A stretch of 64,000 nucleotides of DNA from assembly GCA_017421045.1 (NCBI GenBank), contig JAFQMC010000023.1, positions 1 through 64,000 on the forward strand, read 5' to 3'. Below the pieces are notes generated by a model, which searched no databases, was not told where the DNA came from, and worked only from the letters and a program-made list of their open reading frames with translations. The position numbers and the translations under genes were made by a program. How positions within the stretch are numbered: position 1 is the stretch's first letter; every line of letters begins with the position of its first letter. Below are positions 42,543-51,807 of the stretch, one piece after another. This DNA is from Clostridia bacterium (GTDB lineage Bacteria > Bacillota > Clostridia > Oscillospirales > Acutalibacteraceae).

Positions 42543-43487
42543 TCACTGGATGCCGGCAAGCTGTTTCTGAATCTCGGTTGCATCCTGAACAGTCACCTTG
42601 CCGTCGCCGTTTACATCTCCTGCGATAACGCTTTGAACATCTGCGCGTTTTGCACTCAGAACTGCATCAAGGTCTGTGATAAACTGCAGATTCACAGCCA
42701 CATCTGCGTTCTTGTAGCCAAGATATGCCTTAGCTTCAAGGATTGCCGCCTTGGTGAGCTTGCCCTTCTTGTTGTCAATGGGCTTGACGTAGGTTTTGAC
42801 AATGTCATACTCGTAAGCTTCACGAAGAAGCGCCTGAACAGAAGCTGTCTCGAAGTTCTCTGCCGTCTTTGTCTCGGTTGCGGTTGCAGTTGGTGTCGCC
42901 TTTTTTGTGAGCTTGCCACGCTTGACGACTACGTCCACGATAGCCTTGGCGCACTGGTCTGCAAACTTTTCAGTGAGGATAACGGGCACGTCGGTTTTGC
43001 TGTCCATAAAGCCAAGCTCCAGAAGCACCGCGGGCATATTGGTCTCTCTCACCTCGTGCAAATTCATTTTTGCAAGAGGTGTTGAGCGATTGCCTTTAAG
43101 CCCTGTTTCTTTTATGAGGGCATTGTACAATTCCTTCTGCCACGCTACAGACTCTGCACTCGCGCTGTTGTATACGATTGCAACAATACCGCCACCAGAG
43201 CCGCCACCAATGCCTGCATTGTGGTGAACGGACAGATAGAAGTCTGCACCGAAACTGTTGGCGGCATTGGTTCTGGCTGTGAGAGAAATATCCTTGTTGC
43301 CCGTTGTATCGTCTGTTCGCAGAAGCTCGTAGCCTGTATAGTTTCTGAGAAGCTTTTCTACCTTGTCTGCGATTCTGTCGTTGAGCACCCACTCCCTTGT
43401 CTCTTTAGGATCAAGGGACTTGAGGCAACGTTTACCGGGAGTACCCTTGTAGTGACCTGCTGTGAGTGCGATTTTAAAATTTGCCAT
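42543..43487 (-). CDS. N-acetylmuramoyl-L-alanine amidase with C-terminal half-dockerin
   Basis: This is a 314-residue endolysin-like enzyme with no signal peptide. The Amidase_3 domain (about 1-190) has zinc ligands and catalytic residues in LTAGHYKG, LSVHHNAG and LLELGFMD. A Thr/Ala linker and a helical region of about 70 residues follow. The last 28 residues (287-314) hold one complete calcium loop, DVNGDGKVTVQD, and the ATEIQKQLA helix, which is exactly half of a type I dockerin; no second loop is found. A holin gene follows, and its exit route is probably the holin. The half-dockerin could bind calcium, dimerise or bind a cohesin weakly. Confidence 0.88.
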   Translation of the reverse strand: MANFKIALTAGHYKGTPGKRCLKSLDPKETREWVLNDRIADKVEKLLRNYTGYELLRTDDTTGNKDISLTARTNAANSFGADFYLSVHHNAGIGGGSGGGIVAIVYNSASAESVAWQKELYNALIKETGLKGNRSTPLAKMNLHEVRETNMPAVLLELGFMDSKTDVPVILTEKFADQCAKAIVDVVVKRGKLTKKATPTATATETKTAENFETASVQALLREAYEYDIVKTYVKPIDNKKGKLTKAAILEAKAYLGYKNADVAVNLQFITDLDAVLSAKRADVQSVIAGDVNGDGKVTVQDATEIQKQLAGIQ

Positions 43488-43502
43488 ATAACTACTCCTT
43501 TT

Positions 43503-43787
43503 TTAAGAAATACCCAGTCTGATAAAAATATAGCCGATGAGACCCGTCACTACTGCAAGCAAGGCTTTCTCGACAATGGAATCCCATCTTTTGCCGGGCT
43601 TGTCTTTGATTGACTTGATATCGGTCTTGATTTCGCCGAGGCTGGATTCCATTTCGCTCTGCTTCTCGGCAAGGACAGCTACACTCTTGATGAGTTCGTC
43701 GTTTTTGTCTGCCCTTTCTTCCAGCTTATCAATACGTCTTGTGTTTGATTTTGCTCTGTCGAGGACTTCCTGATATTTTACTTCCAC
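43503..43787 (-). CDS. XhlA-like coiled-coil membrane protein
   Basis: This is a 94-residue protein from a GTG at 43787, which has AGGAGG 9 bases upstream. A long coiled coil (RRIDKLEERADKNDELIKS and onward) is followed by a single C-terminal transmembrane helix, ALLAVVTGLIGYIFIRLG. This layout matches haemolysin XhlA-type phage proteins that act with holin and amidase. A longer ATG start at 43808 would overlap the preceding gene and include the ribosome site. Confidence 0.75.
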   Translation of the reverse strand: MEVKYQEVLDRAKSNTRRIDKLEERADKNDELIKSVAVLAEKQSEMESSLGEIKTDIKSIKDKPGKRWDSIVEKALLAVVTGLIGYIFIRLGIS

Positions 43788-43788
43788 A

Positions 43789-44031
43789 TCAGACTGCCTC
43801 CTCTGCATTTAATGCTTCCTGTCTGAAGCGAAGATACACTGCATCTTCTGTCTCCTCATAGTAAGAAACTGCGCAGAAGCCTTCTGTTTCTTCGGGCACT
43901 TCATCTGTGATGAGAGGTTTATATCCTTGCTCTCGGGCTTTTTCTTCGTCGTTGGTGTAGACGATGCCGTCAAACTCTACCAGACCTTTGTATCTTTCTA
44001 TCCTATTCTCAGATATAAATTTTGCTAACAT
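43789..44031 (-). CDS. Small phage-type protein of unknown function
   Basis: This is an 80-residue acidic protein. It begins MLAKFISENRIERYKGLVEF and contains YTNDEEKAREQGYKPL and a Tyr-rich SYYEETEDAVYLRF. Small proteins of this look often follow tail-fibre genes in Gram-positive phages, but no family is certain. It overlaps the LamG gene stop by one base and is one base from the XhlA-like GTG. Confidence 0.6.
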   Translation of the reverse strand: MLAKFISENRIERYKGLVEFDGIVYTNDEEKAREQGYKPLITDEVPEETEGFCAVSYYEETEDAVYLRFRQEALNAEEAV

Positions 44032-44753
44032 CAGAAATCAAACCTCCTTCTATCAATCTGCAGGTTATGCTCCCGCTCTGCGACACTGAGCTTTCGGTCG
44101 TAAACGCGGATACAGCATATCTCGCCACTGAATCTATAGGAATATGAGTTGTAATACCTGCATCCGATTGTGGTATATGTAGGATTATACATAGAGCCTT
44201 CGGCGGTACCCTTCTGACATTCTGTGCCGTTTTGATAGAGCACGTAGTCGTTTAAATCCGTGTCGCCGTAGACAATAGAATAGCTTGCTCTGCCGAGAAG
44301 CGAATCCGACGTTACCAATGACGGACACTGTGCATCGGATGTGCCGACTTTGAGACCTTTCGATGCAGGTCGGTACCAGAGTCCTGCGGCAGAGTTTTCT
44401 GCAGGTGTGGTCTTGCCTGCTCCTAAGAAGATGACCTGAATATTATCTGTGTTATTAAGCTTGCAGACAATCTCAATGGTACGTTCACAAATACCTGCGA
44501 GCACTCCTCCGGCGACACTACTGCTGATAATTCCCAGAGAATCTACATCATTAAAAGAAATTGAATCTGCGTTTTTGACAACATTTTGCAACTCTGCCTG
44601 ATAAGCATTTCCTGACAAATCTTTCCACCTGTTTATGATTGAACTGTCATCAAGCTGTGATTCGCCATCAAGCCAGAGTACGAGTCCGTCCTTGATGTAT
44701 TCATCCTGCTGTGACTGAATCATCTGCAGTGCACGCTTCTTAAGATTACCCAT
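44031..44753 (-). CDS. LamG/concanavalin-like phage tail-associated protein
   Basis: This is a 240-residue protein with an N-terminal helix (KKRALQMIQSQQDEYIKDG) and a jelly-roll domain: LVLWLDGESQL, RWKDLSGNAYQAEL, ASYSIVYGD and a closing FSGEICCIRVYDRKLSVAE, which is the usual LamG end. It probably binds a surface glycan as a tail-tip adhesin. The ATG at 44753 follows AAGAGGTG and overlaps the upstream stop by eight bases. Confidence 0.75.
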   Translation of the reverse strand: MGNLKKRALQMIQSQQDEYIKDGLVLWLDGESQLDDSSIINRWKDLSGNAYQAELQNVVKNADSISFNDVDSLGIISSSVAGGVLAGICERTIEIVCKLNNTDNIQVIFLGAGKTTPAENSAAGLWYRPASKGLKVGTSDAQCPSLVTSDSLLGRASYSIVYGDTDLNDYVLYQNGTECQKGTAEGSMYNPTYTTIGCRYYNSYSYRFSGEICCIRVYDRKLSVAEREHNLQIDRRRFDF

Positions 44754-46227
44754 TGGTGACACCTCTTGAAACAGCGTTCACGTTGAAGCCGTCATACCAG
44801 AAGATGACGTTGTAGGTTTTGTTTGCCTTCGGAACAAGGCAGTTGTATGTAACCTCGGCACCATTCTCCGTAGTAGTGACACTCTCAACGTCGTCACCGC
44901 TCCACTTGATGAAAGAGGGACAGGTAATAGAAGTTGCTGTATCGTTGCTTCTGAACACAATGGATGCCTCAAAATCACAGGGTGTATCAGCAGGCAAGGA
45001 AATCTGAATATGGGCAACTGTTCCGCATCGTGTCTCTTTTCTGTTCTCAAGGCTTATCTGAGGAGCGATAGATTCATCAGACACGATTGAGGTCTTTGCC
45101 TGAAACTCCTGCCAGGGTGTCCAGTCCTCCTCGGTATACACGCCGTCCTCCGTGCACCAGATTCCGCGGTACTCGACTTTATCAACACTCATACGAAGTT
45201 GCATAAGGTGGCTGTCGGAGTCGGGTTTGAGCACAACGAGCACCTGATGTGTACCCGAGTGAGAATCCAGCTGGTATATGCCCGGAGTGGTTCTGGAACC
45301 ATAGAAAGAATCGGTGAAGATTCCGCTTGCGGAAACTTTACTCACAGGCAGTGACAGATAATGGCTTACGAAATCATCTGAGAATTTATCGGTGCTGTCT
45401 ATCACCCCGAAGGCAAGCTTCTCGGCGGTCACTGCATTGTCTTCAATGTGTTTTGACCTGATGCAGGCATCCGTGAGATGATCGGAAGAAACCGCACCCT
45501 CGGCGATTTTTGACGACGTTACGGCAGCATTCGACAGTTTATCCTCGGAAACCGCACCGGGTGCGATTGCTACGTTTCCAACTGCATACTGACCCAGTTT
45601 GTCGGCGGTGACGGCGTTGGATGCAAGTTTTGCGGAGCTGACGGCATTGGGTGCAAGCTTTGAGGTTGTGACAGCACCGTCTGCAAGCTCGCCCGGGCTT
45701 ATCTCGCCACGGGAAGGTTTTCCGCTGTCGATGTATACTCCTTTGTCGGCTTTGTAGATGTACCAGTTGCCGTTGTCGCCGATGTAGGGCATCATGACGC
45801 AGACATCGGACACGGTCTGTGCAAGGTAGTTGAGCTTTTTCTCATATTCGAGAAACTCTGAGTTTTCCCTGAGAAAAGTATCAGAGAGCTCTGCGCTGTC
45901 GCCTACGATGAAAGTATCGGAGGTTGTGTGATATACAACGCCCGAGGCGGTAAAAGCCTTAATCTGAGCACAGACAAGACCGCTCTTGAAGATATGCTCC
46001 GTGAGCACATCCCAGCTGAGGACAACACCCTGCTCGCAAGTCTTTGACGGGAGAACGAAGTAATTAACTGTACCGTCATCAAAGGTAAGGTAGATGCGGT
46101 AGATTCGGTCTGCCTTGGTGGCACCGACGAGTAAAAATTCAATTGTTCTGTTGAGGTTATCGCCTGCAAATCCGATAAAACGCTCATTTTCGGGGATGGT
46201 GAGTTTTCCATCCAGAATTGTAATCAT
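44746..46227 (-). CDS. Phage baseplate/tail-fibre protein (BppU-like N-terminus)
   Basis: This is a 493-residue protein. The N-terminal beta domain (about 1-110) resembles baseplate upper proteins (IYRIYLTFDDGTVNYFVLPS). The central region (about 175-270) has about eight copies of a 10-12-residue fibre repeat of the form G-A-V-(T/S)-x-x-K-L-A, such as NAVSSAKLAS and NAVTADKLGQ. The C-terminal part is beta-rich with WCTEDGVYTEEDWTPWQEF, as in receptor-binding tips. GGAGG precedes the ATG. It is the first cassette gene, 23 bases after the uvrA terminator region. Confidence 0.8.
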   Translation of the reverse strand: MITILDGKLTIPENERFIGFAGDNLNRTIEFLLVGATKADRIYRIYLTFDDGTVNYFVLPSKTCEQGVVLSWDVLTEHIFKSGLVCAQIKAFTASGVVYHTTSDTFIVGDSAELSDTFLRENSEFLEYEKKLNYLAQTVSDVCVMMPYIGDNGNWYIYKADKGVYIDSGKPSRGEISPGELADGAVTTSKLAPNAVSSAKLASNAVTADKLGQYAVGNVAIAPGAVSEDKLSNAAVTSSKIAEGAVSSDHLTDACIRSKHIEDNAVTAEKLAFGVIDSTDKFSDDFVSHYLSLPVSKVSASGIFTDSFYGSRTTPGIYQLDSHSGTHQVLVVLKPDSDSHLMQLRMSVDKVEYRGIWCTEDGVYTEEDWTPWQEFQAKTSIVSDESIAPQISLENRKETRCGTVAHIQISLPADTPCDFEASIVFRSNDTATSITCPSFIKWSGDDVESVTTTENGAEVTYNCLVPKANKTYNVIFWYDGFNVNAVSRGVTNG

Positions 46228-46249
46228 AGAATTACACCTCCAACCACAG

Positions 46250-46292
46250 GCAAAAAAGAAAGAGAAATTGCATAAAACAATGCAATTTCTCT
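46250..46292 (-). terminator. Terminator of uvrA
   Basis: On the minus strand AGAGAAATTGCAT and ATGCAATTTCTCT form a perfect 13-bp stem followed by TTCTTTTTTGCC. The next gene starts 23 bases further on, leaving no space for a full promoter. Confidence 0.88.
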
Positions 46293-46315
46293 TAAAGTTA
46301 GAATTATTTATTTTT

Positions 46316-49135
46316 TCAGAGCAACTTTTTCAGGAAAGCTCCTGTGTAAGACTCGGCACATTCGGCAATCTTCTCGGGGGTACCCTGAGCAATTACCATA
46401 CCGCCGCCGTCGCCTCCCTCGGGACCCAAGTCGATGACGTGATCGGCTGTTTTGATAAGGTCAAGATTGTGCTCGATAACCACCACGGAGTTGCCCTTGT
46501 CCACAAGTTGCTGAAGCACATCGATAAGGCGGTGTACATCGGCAGCGTGCAGGCCCGTGGTTGGCTCGTCCAGAATGTATATGGTCTTGCCTGTAGAGCG
46601 CTTTGAAAGCTCGGTAGCAAGCTTGACTCGCTGTGCCTCGCCGCCTGAGAGTGTGGTTGCGGGCTGGCCTATCTTGATATATCCGAGACCTACATCGTAG
46701 AGAGTCTGAAGTCGGCGCTTGATCTTCGGAATACTGCTGAAGAACTCAAGTCCCTCTTCCACAGTCATTTCAAGCACATCGTGGATAGATTTACCCTTGT
46801 ATTTTACCTCCAGTGTCTCACGGTTGTAGCGTCTGCCCTTGCACACGTCGCAGGGCACATAGACATCAGGTAGGAAGTGCATCTCAATCTTGATGATACC
46901 GCCTCCCTCGCATGCCTCACATCTGCCACCTTTCACATTGAAGGAAAACCTGCCTGAGCCGAAGCCTCTCAGCTTTGCCTCCTGAGTTTTCGAGAACAGG
47001 TCACGTATATCCGTAAACATGCCTGTGTAGGTTGCAGGGTTGGAGCGCGGAGTTCTGCCGATGGGGCTCTGGTCGATGTCGATAACCTTGTCAAGATACT
47101 CGATGCCCTTTATCTCCTTGTGCTTACCTGCTCTGTGCTTGGCACCATTGAGGTCGTGGGAAAGCTTCTTGTATAAAATCTCGTTGATAAGCGAAGATTT
47201 TCCCGAACCAGACACACCGGTGACACAGACAAACTTTCCGAGAGGGATATTTACATTTATGTTTTTCAGGTTATTCTGGGCTGCACCCACAATCTTCAGG
47301 GATTTGCCGGAACCTTTGCGACGCTTCTTCGGGACAGGAACGCTGAGTTCGCCGCTGAGATATTTGCCCGTGAGAGAATGCTCACAGTTCATTATATCCT
47401 GTACAGTCGAGCTACAGACAACCTCACCGCCATGAACACCTGCTCCGGGGCCTATGTCAACAATATGGTCAGCCGCCATCATTGTGTCGGTGTCGTGCTC
47501 TACCACTATGACAGTATTGCCCAAATCACGGAGTCGCTTCAGCGTAGAGAGAAGCTTTTCGTTATCTCGCTGGTGAAGTCCGATACTAGGCTCGTCGAGT
47601 ATATAGAGAACTCCCATAAGAGAGCTTCCTATCTGGGTTGCAAGGCGGATTCGCTGGCTCTCTCCGCCTGAGAGTGTGCCTGCACTTCGGGAAAGAGTGA
47701 GATAGCCGAGACCCACACTTTCAAGGAAGCCGAGACGTTCGGTAATCTCTTTGACGATTGCACCACCTATGAGCATCTGACGCTCGGTGAGGGTGTGTTC
47801 ACGGATAAACTTCAGCGCCTGAGACACCGACATATCACAGAACTCGGCAATGTTGAGTCCGCCTACAGTAACCGCAAGAGACATCTTTGAAAGTCGTCTG
47901 CCTCCGCACTCATCGCAGGGAATGGCGGACATAAATGCCTCTATCTCCTCTTTTATCCAGTTGCTCGAGGTCTGGTGGAAACGTCGGTCCAGGTTATTGA
48001 TAACACCTTCAAAGGGAGCGTAGTACTCTCCTCCTGCAAAGACACCGCCACGGACAAGACGAATCTTCTCGCCGTCAGTGCCGTAGAGGAGTTTGTGGAC
48101 AATATCCTCGGGCAAATCCTTGATGGGAGTATCGAGGGAGAAGCCGTAGTGCTCAGCCATGCCGTTGTAATACATGGTGGCGATGGTGTTGCCTTCCATC
48201 GCCCAACCGCCTGCTTTGATACCGCCCTGCGCTATGGATTTGTTGGGGTCGGGTATGACTCGCTCGGGGTCGATTCGCATAAAAACGCCAAGACCCGTAC
48301 ACTTGGGGCAAGCTCCCTGAGGTGCGTTGAAAGAGAACATTCTTGGGGACAGCTCATCGATACTGCTTCCGTGCTCGGGACAAGCGTAACTCTGAGAAAA
48401 CAGGGTATCTTCCCTGCCCTCTGCGGTCACAAGAACCAGACCGCCTGCAAGCTTTGAGGCTGTCTCAACACTGTCGGAGAGTCGTGAGCGGATGCTCTCT
48501 TTCACCACAAGACGGTCAACGATTATTTCGATAGTGTGTTTTTTATTCTTTTCGAGAACTATATCTTCGGATAAATCATAAACAATTCCGTCTACTCTTG
48601 CACGGACGTATCCGCCTTTTCGGGCAGAATCCAGCTCTTTCTGATGCTCGCCTTTTCTGGCTCTGACTACAGGCGCCATAATCTGGATACGGGTACCCTC
48701 GGGGATATCCATTACCTTGTCCACAATCTGGTCAACGGACTGCTGTTTTATCTCTCTTCCGCAAATGGGACAGTGAGGTATGCCCAGTCTTGCGTACAAA
48801 AGTCGCAGATAGTCGTATATCTCGGTGACGGTTCCCACGGTGGAACGGGGATTCTTGGAGGTGGTTTTCTGGTCTATGGAAATAGCAGGAGAAAGTCCGT
48901 CGATTCCGTCAACATCGGGCTTGTCCATCTGTCCGAGGAACATTCTGGCATAGGAGGACAGAGACTCAACGTAGCGTCTCTGTCCCTCTGCGTAAATCGT
49001 ATCAAAGGCAAGAGAGGATTTTCCCGAGCCGGAGAGTCCTGTTATGACCACCAGTTTGTCGCGCGGGATATCCACGTCGATATTTTTCAGGTTGTGTTCA
49101 CGTGCTCCGCGCACGGAAAGAAATTTTTCTGACAT
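46316..49135 (-). CDS. uvrA: Excinuclease ABC subunit UvrA
   Basis: This is a full-length 939-residue DNA damage sensor. There are two ABC-type ATPase sites, with Walker [11 protein letters not shown] and [10 protein letters not shown] and signatures [12 protein letters not shown] and [12 protein letters not shown]. Zinc fingers use Cys in [15 protein letters not shown] and [18 protein letters not shown]. It works with UvrB and UvrC in nucleotide excision repair. GAGAGGGG precedes the ATG. It lies 94 bases after ftsH, with a weak terminator between. Confidence 0.97.
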   Translation of the reverse strand: MSEKFLSVRGAREHNLKNIDVDIPRDKLVVITGLSGSGKSSLAFDTIYAEGQRRYVESLSSYARMFLGQMDKPDVDGIDGLSPAISIDQKTTSKNPRSTVGTVTEIYDYLRLLYARLGIPHCPICGREIKQQSVDQIVDKVMDIPEGTRIQIMAPVVRARKGEHQKELDSARKGGYVRARVDGIVYDLSEDIVLEKNKKHTIEIIVDRLVVKESIRSRLSDSVETASKLAGGLVLVTAEGREDTLFSQSYACPEHGSSIDELSPRMFSFNAPQGACPKCTGLGVFMRIDPERVIPDPNKSIAQGGIKAGGWAMEGNTIATMYYNGMAEHYGFSLDTPIKDLPEDIVHKLLYGTDGEKIRLVRGGVFAGGEYYAPFEGVINNLDRRFHQTSSNWIKEEIEAFMSAIPCDECGGRRLSKMSLAVTVGGLNIAEFCDMSVSQALKFIREHTLTERQMLIGGAIVKEITERLGFLESVGLGYLTLSRSAGTLSGGESQRIRLATQIGSSLMGVLYILDEPSIGLHQRDNEKLLSTLKRLRDLGNTVIVVEHDTDTMMAADHIVDIGPGAGVHGGEVVCSSTVQDIMNCEHSLTGKYLSGELSVPVPKKRRKGSGKSLKIVGAAQNNLKNINVNIPLGKFVCVTGVSGSGKSSLINEILYKKLSHDLNGAKHRAGKHKEIKGIEYLDKVIDIDQSPIGRTPRSNPATYTGMFTDIRDLFSKTQEAKLRGFGSGRFSFNVKGGRCEACEGGGIIKIEMHFLPDVYVPCDVCKGRRYNRETLEVKYKGKSIHDVLEMTVEEGLEFFSSIPKIKRRLQTLYDVGLGYIKIGQPATTLSGGEAQRVKLATELSKRSTGKTIYILDEPTTGLHAADVHRLIDVLQQLVDKGNSVVVIEHNLDLIKTADHVIDLGPEGGDGGGMVIAQGTPEKIAECAESYTGAFLKKLL

Positions 49136-49184
49136 TATTACACCCCTCTCATATCAGAATTTCGTTTAGTCAACATAGAAATCA

Positions 49185-49215
49185 GGCGGATAACACAGAG
49201 TATATGCTATCCGCC
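49185..49215 (-). terminator. Hairpin after ftsH, probable terminator
   Basis: On the minus strand GGCGGATA and TTATCCGCC form an 8-9-bp stem, followed by TGATTTCTATG. The U-tract is weak, so some read-through into uvrA is likely. Confidence 0.5.
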
Positions 49216-49229
49216 CAAGTAATCGTATT

Positions 49230-51227
49230 TTATTCAGCGGAATCTGCAGATTCATCCTCATCATCTGCAGGCTCAACAGGCTCTACGAAAGTGCCATCCA
49301 TCATGGCGGAGAAGTCCTCGCCTGACATCTTCTCGTGTTTCATAAGATAGCCGGCAACCTCGTGGAGCTTGCTCATATTGGCGGTGAGAATCTTCTCGGT
49401 CTTATCGTAGCACTCAGAGATGATGCGCTGGATCTCGGCATCAATCTTGGAAGCTGTGTCGTCGGAATAATCCTTGACCTGACCCATGTCTCTGCCGATG
49501 AACACCTCGGTACCGCCTGATGCGTAGTTGATACAACCGAGCAGATCTGACATACCGTACTTAGTTACCATGGAACGTGCGGTGGAGGTTGCGCGCTCGA
49601 TATCGTTGGAAGCACCTGTGGAGATATCACCCAGAACCAGTGCCTCGGCAACACGTCCGCCAAGACCTACAACGATGCTCTCCAACATCTCGGAACGGGA
49701 GCTGTAGGACTTATCCTCTGTGGGCAAGGGCATGGTGTAGCCGCCGGCCATACCTCTGGGGATGATGGATATCTGATGGACAGGGTCCTGAGTCTCGCAG
49801 ACGTGGAATGCGATAGCATGACCTGCCTCGTGGTATGCTGTGAGCTTCTTCTCTTTCTCAGACATAACCTTGGACTTTTTCTCGGTACCGACTACAACCT
49901 TGATTGTAGCTTCCTCGACCTCGTCCATGGTAATAGCCTTCTTGCCTTTTCTTGCAGCAAGGAGAGCTGCCTCGTTGAGCAGGTTTGCAAGGTCTGCACC
50001 TGTGAAGCCTGCTGTGGTCTTTGCTATAGTCTTGAGCTTTACATCAGGGGCAAGGGGTTTCTGTCTTGCGTGGACCTTGAGGATAGCCTCACGTCCGTTC
50101 ACGTCGGGATAACCTACCATAACCTGGCGGTCAAAACGACCGGGACGCAGGAGTGCAGGGTCAAGAATGTCGGGACGGTTTGTAGCAGCGATAACGATGA
50201 CGCCTTCATTTGCGCCGAAGCCGTCCATCTCAACCAGCATCTGGTTCAGAGTCTGCTCTCGCTCATCGTGGCCGCCGCCGAGACCTGTACCGCGCTGTCT
50301 GCCCACTGCATCAATCTCATCGATGAATATAATGCAGGGTGAGTGCTTCTTTGCGTGCTCGAAAAGGTCACGTACTCGGGATGCACCGACACCTACAAAC
50401 ATCTCTACAAAATCAGATCCTGAAATTGAGAAGAAAGGAACTCCTGCCTCACCTGCAACTGCACGTGCAAGGAGGGTCTTACCGGTTCCGGGAGGGCCTA
50501 CAAGAAGCACGCCCTTGGGAATCTTTGCGCCTAAGTCGTTGTATTTGCCGGGATTTTTTAGGAACTCTACAATTTCTTCAAGCTCCTCTTTTTCCTCATC
50601 GGCACCTGCAACATCCTCGAAGGTGGTTTTGCGTTTTTCGTCGTTCGTATCCTTGAACTTAGCCTTGCCGAACTGGAACTCTTTGCCGCCCATACCGCCG
50701 TTGTTCATCTTCTTCATGAACATAAACCAGAGCACTCCGAAAATCACAGCGATGATAACTATGGGGAGAAGCTCCATAAGGAAGGCATTGTTGGTGGCAG
50801 GAATATAGTCGTATTTCATAGGCTCATCGTGGGTCTCGTTGTACTCAAGGATGTAGTCGTTGACATCCATATAGAACAAGTCTACACTTGCAAGCTTGTA
50901 CTTGATTTCCTTGAGACCGTCATCCTTCTTACCTGTATCGGAGGTTGCTTCTTTCTGAGGAAAAATGGCAAAGCCGTGATTCTTCGCGGATTCTTTGTCA
51001 TCCTTTTTGTCTGCCTCATCATCCTGAACCTTCATTTCAAGCATACCGTTGCCTACGTTGACCTCAAAGCTGTCCACCTTCATATCCCTGAAGTAACCAA
51101 CAATATCAGAGTAGGTGTACGCATCCTTGTGGTCACTCAGGCTAAACAGCAGAGAAACGCAAAGCACGATAATCAAGGGAATTCCAAGGTATATCAGAAG
51201 CTTTTTGACTGATAGTTTATTCTGCAA
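49230..51227 (-). CDS. ftsH: ATP-dependent zinc metalloprotease FtsH
   Basis: This is a 665-residue membrane protease. Two transmembrane helices (about 9-27 and 150-170) flank an extracytoplasmic domain. The AAA domain has GPPGTGKT and [13 protein letters not shown] and a complete SRH, and the zinc site is HEAGH. The C-terminal tail is acidic. Translation starts at a TTG (51227) with AAGGAG 10 bases upstream. It follows hpt by 43 bases, which is the common tilS-hpt-ftsH arrangement of Firmicutes. Confidence 0.95.
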   Translation of the reverse strand: MQNKLSVKKLLIYLGIPLIIVLCVSLLFSLSDHKDAYTYSDIVGYFRDMKVDSFEVNVGNGMLEMKVQDDEADKKDDKESAKNHGFAIFPQKEATSDTGKKDDGLKEIKYKLASVDLFYMDVNDYILEYNETHDEPMKYDYIPATNNAFLMELLPIVIIAVIFGVLWFMFMKKMNNGGMGGKEFQFGKAKFKDTNDEKRKTTFEDVAGADEEKEELEEIVEFLKNPGKYNDLGAKIPKGVLLVGPPGTGKTLLARAVAGEAGVPFFSISGSDFVEMFVGVGASRVRDLFEHAKKHSPCIIFIDEIDAVGRQRGTGLGGGHDEREQTLNQMLVEMDGFGANEGVIVIAATNRPDILDPALLRPGRFDRQVMVGYPDVNGREAILKVHARQKPLAPDVKLKTIAKTTAGFTGADLANLLNEAALLAARKGKKAITMDEVEEATIKVVVGTEKKSKVMSEKEKKLTAYHEAGHAIAFHVCETQDPVHQISIIPRGMAGGYTMPLPTEDKSYSSRSEMLESIVVGLGGRVAEALVLGDISTGASNDIERATSTARSMVTKYGMSDLLGCINYASGGTEVFIGRDMGQVKDYSDDTASKIDAEIQRIISECYDKTEKILTANMSKLHEVAGYLMKHEKMSGEDFSAMMDGTFVEPVEPADDEDESADSAE

Positions 51228-51270
51228 ATTGATTCACTCCTTAGTGTAGTATGCAATAAAAGTGCAAAAA

Positions 51271-51807
51271 TTATAAGTAAACAGAAGGCTTCAGCACACC
51301 GATGTACGGAAGGTTTCTGTATCTTTCATCGTAGTCGAGTCCGTATCCGATAACAAACTCGTCAGGCACCTCTGTGCCTATGTAATCCACGGGGATATCC
51401 ACCACGCGTCTGTCGGGTTTTGAAAGAAGAGTGCAAATTCTTACGCTGGCGGCGTTTTTGGCGGCAAAGTACTTTGTGATGAAGTTTAGGGTGTTGCCGC
51501 TGTCGATGATATCCTCAACGATGAGGACATCTTTGCCGTCGAGAGGCTGGGATACGTCCTTGATGATGTTGACTCTGCCTGAAGACTCGGAGCCTGAACC
51601 ATAGCTTGATGCACATATAAAGTCGATCTTGCAGTCTACTGTCAGCTCTTTCATAAGATCCGACATAAACATAACACTGCCCTTGAGCAATCCTACCAAC
51701 AGCAGGTTCTTGTCCTTATAGTCTTCGCTTATCTGAGCGGCCATAGCCTTAACCAATGACTGAATTTTTTCCTCGCTGAGAAGGATGTACTCGCAATCCT
51801 TATGCAT
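51271..51807 (-). CDS. hpt: Hypoxanthine phosphoribosyltransferase
   Basis: This is a 178-residue purine salvage enzyme. The PRPP-binding motif VLIVEDIIDSGNTL is intact, and the active-site flexible-loop region contains SSYGSGSESSGRV. It overlaps the tilS stop by eight bases. Confidence 0.95.
   Translation of the reverse strand: MHKDCEYILLSEEKIQSLVKAMAAQISEDYKDKNLLLVGLLKGSVMFMSDLMKELTVDCKIDFICASSYGSGSESSGRVNIIKDVSQPLDGKDVLIVEDIIDSGNTLNFITKYFAAKNAASVRICTLLSKPDRRVVDIPVDYIGTEVPDEFVIGYGLDYDERYRNLPYIGVLKPSVYL

Larger units (their letters stand above)
42250..46227 (-). mobile_element. Isolated phage-type tail-fibre and lysis cassette
   Basis: Six tightly packed genes run in order: baseplate/fibre-like, LamG-domain, small acidic protein, XhlA-like, amidase and holin. 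They sit between uvrA and thyX. No terminase, portal, capsid, tape-measure, integrase or repressor gene is present within the window on either side, so this is a fragment or a domesticated module. The edges are sharp, with a terminator at each end. Gene spacing is minimal, with overlaps of eight bases or one base or short gaps, as in phages. Confidence 0.75.

Noticed and set aside
42250..46227. Complete prophage or tailocin
   Set aside because: No sheath, tube, tape-measure, capsid, terminase, integrase or att repeats are visible within or around the cassette.
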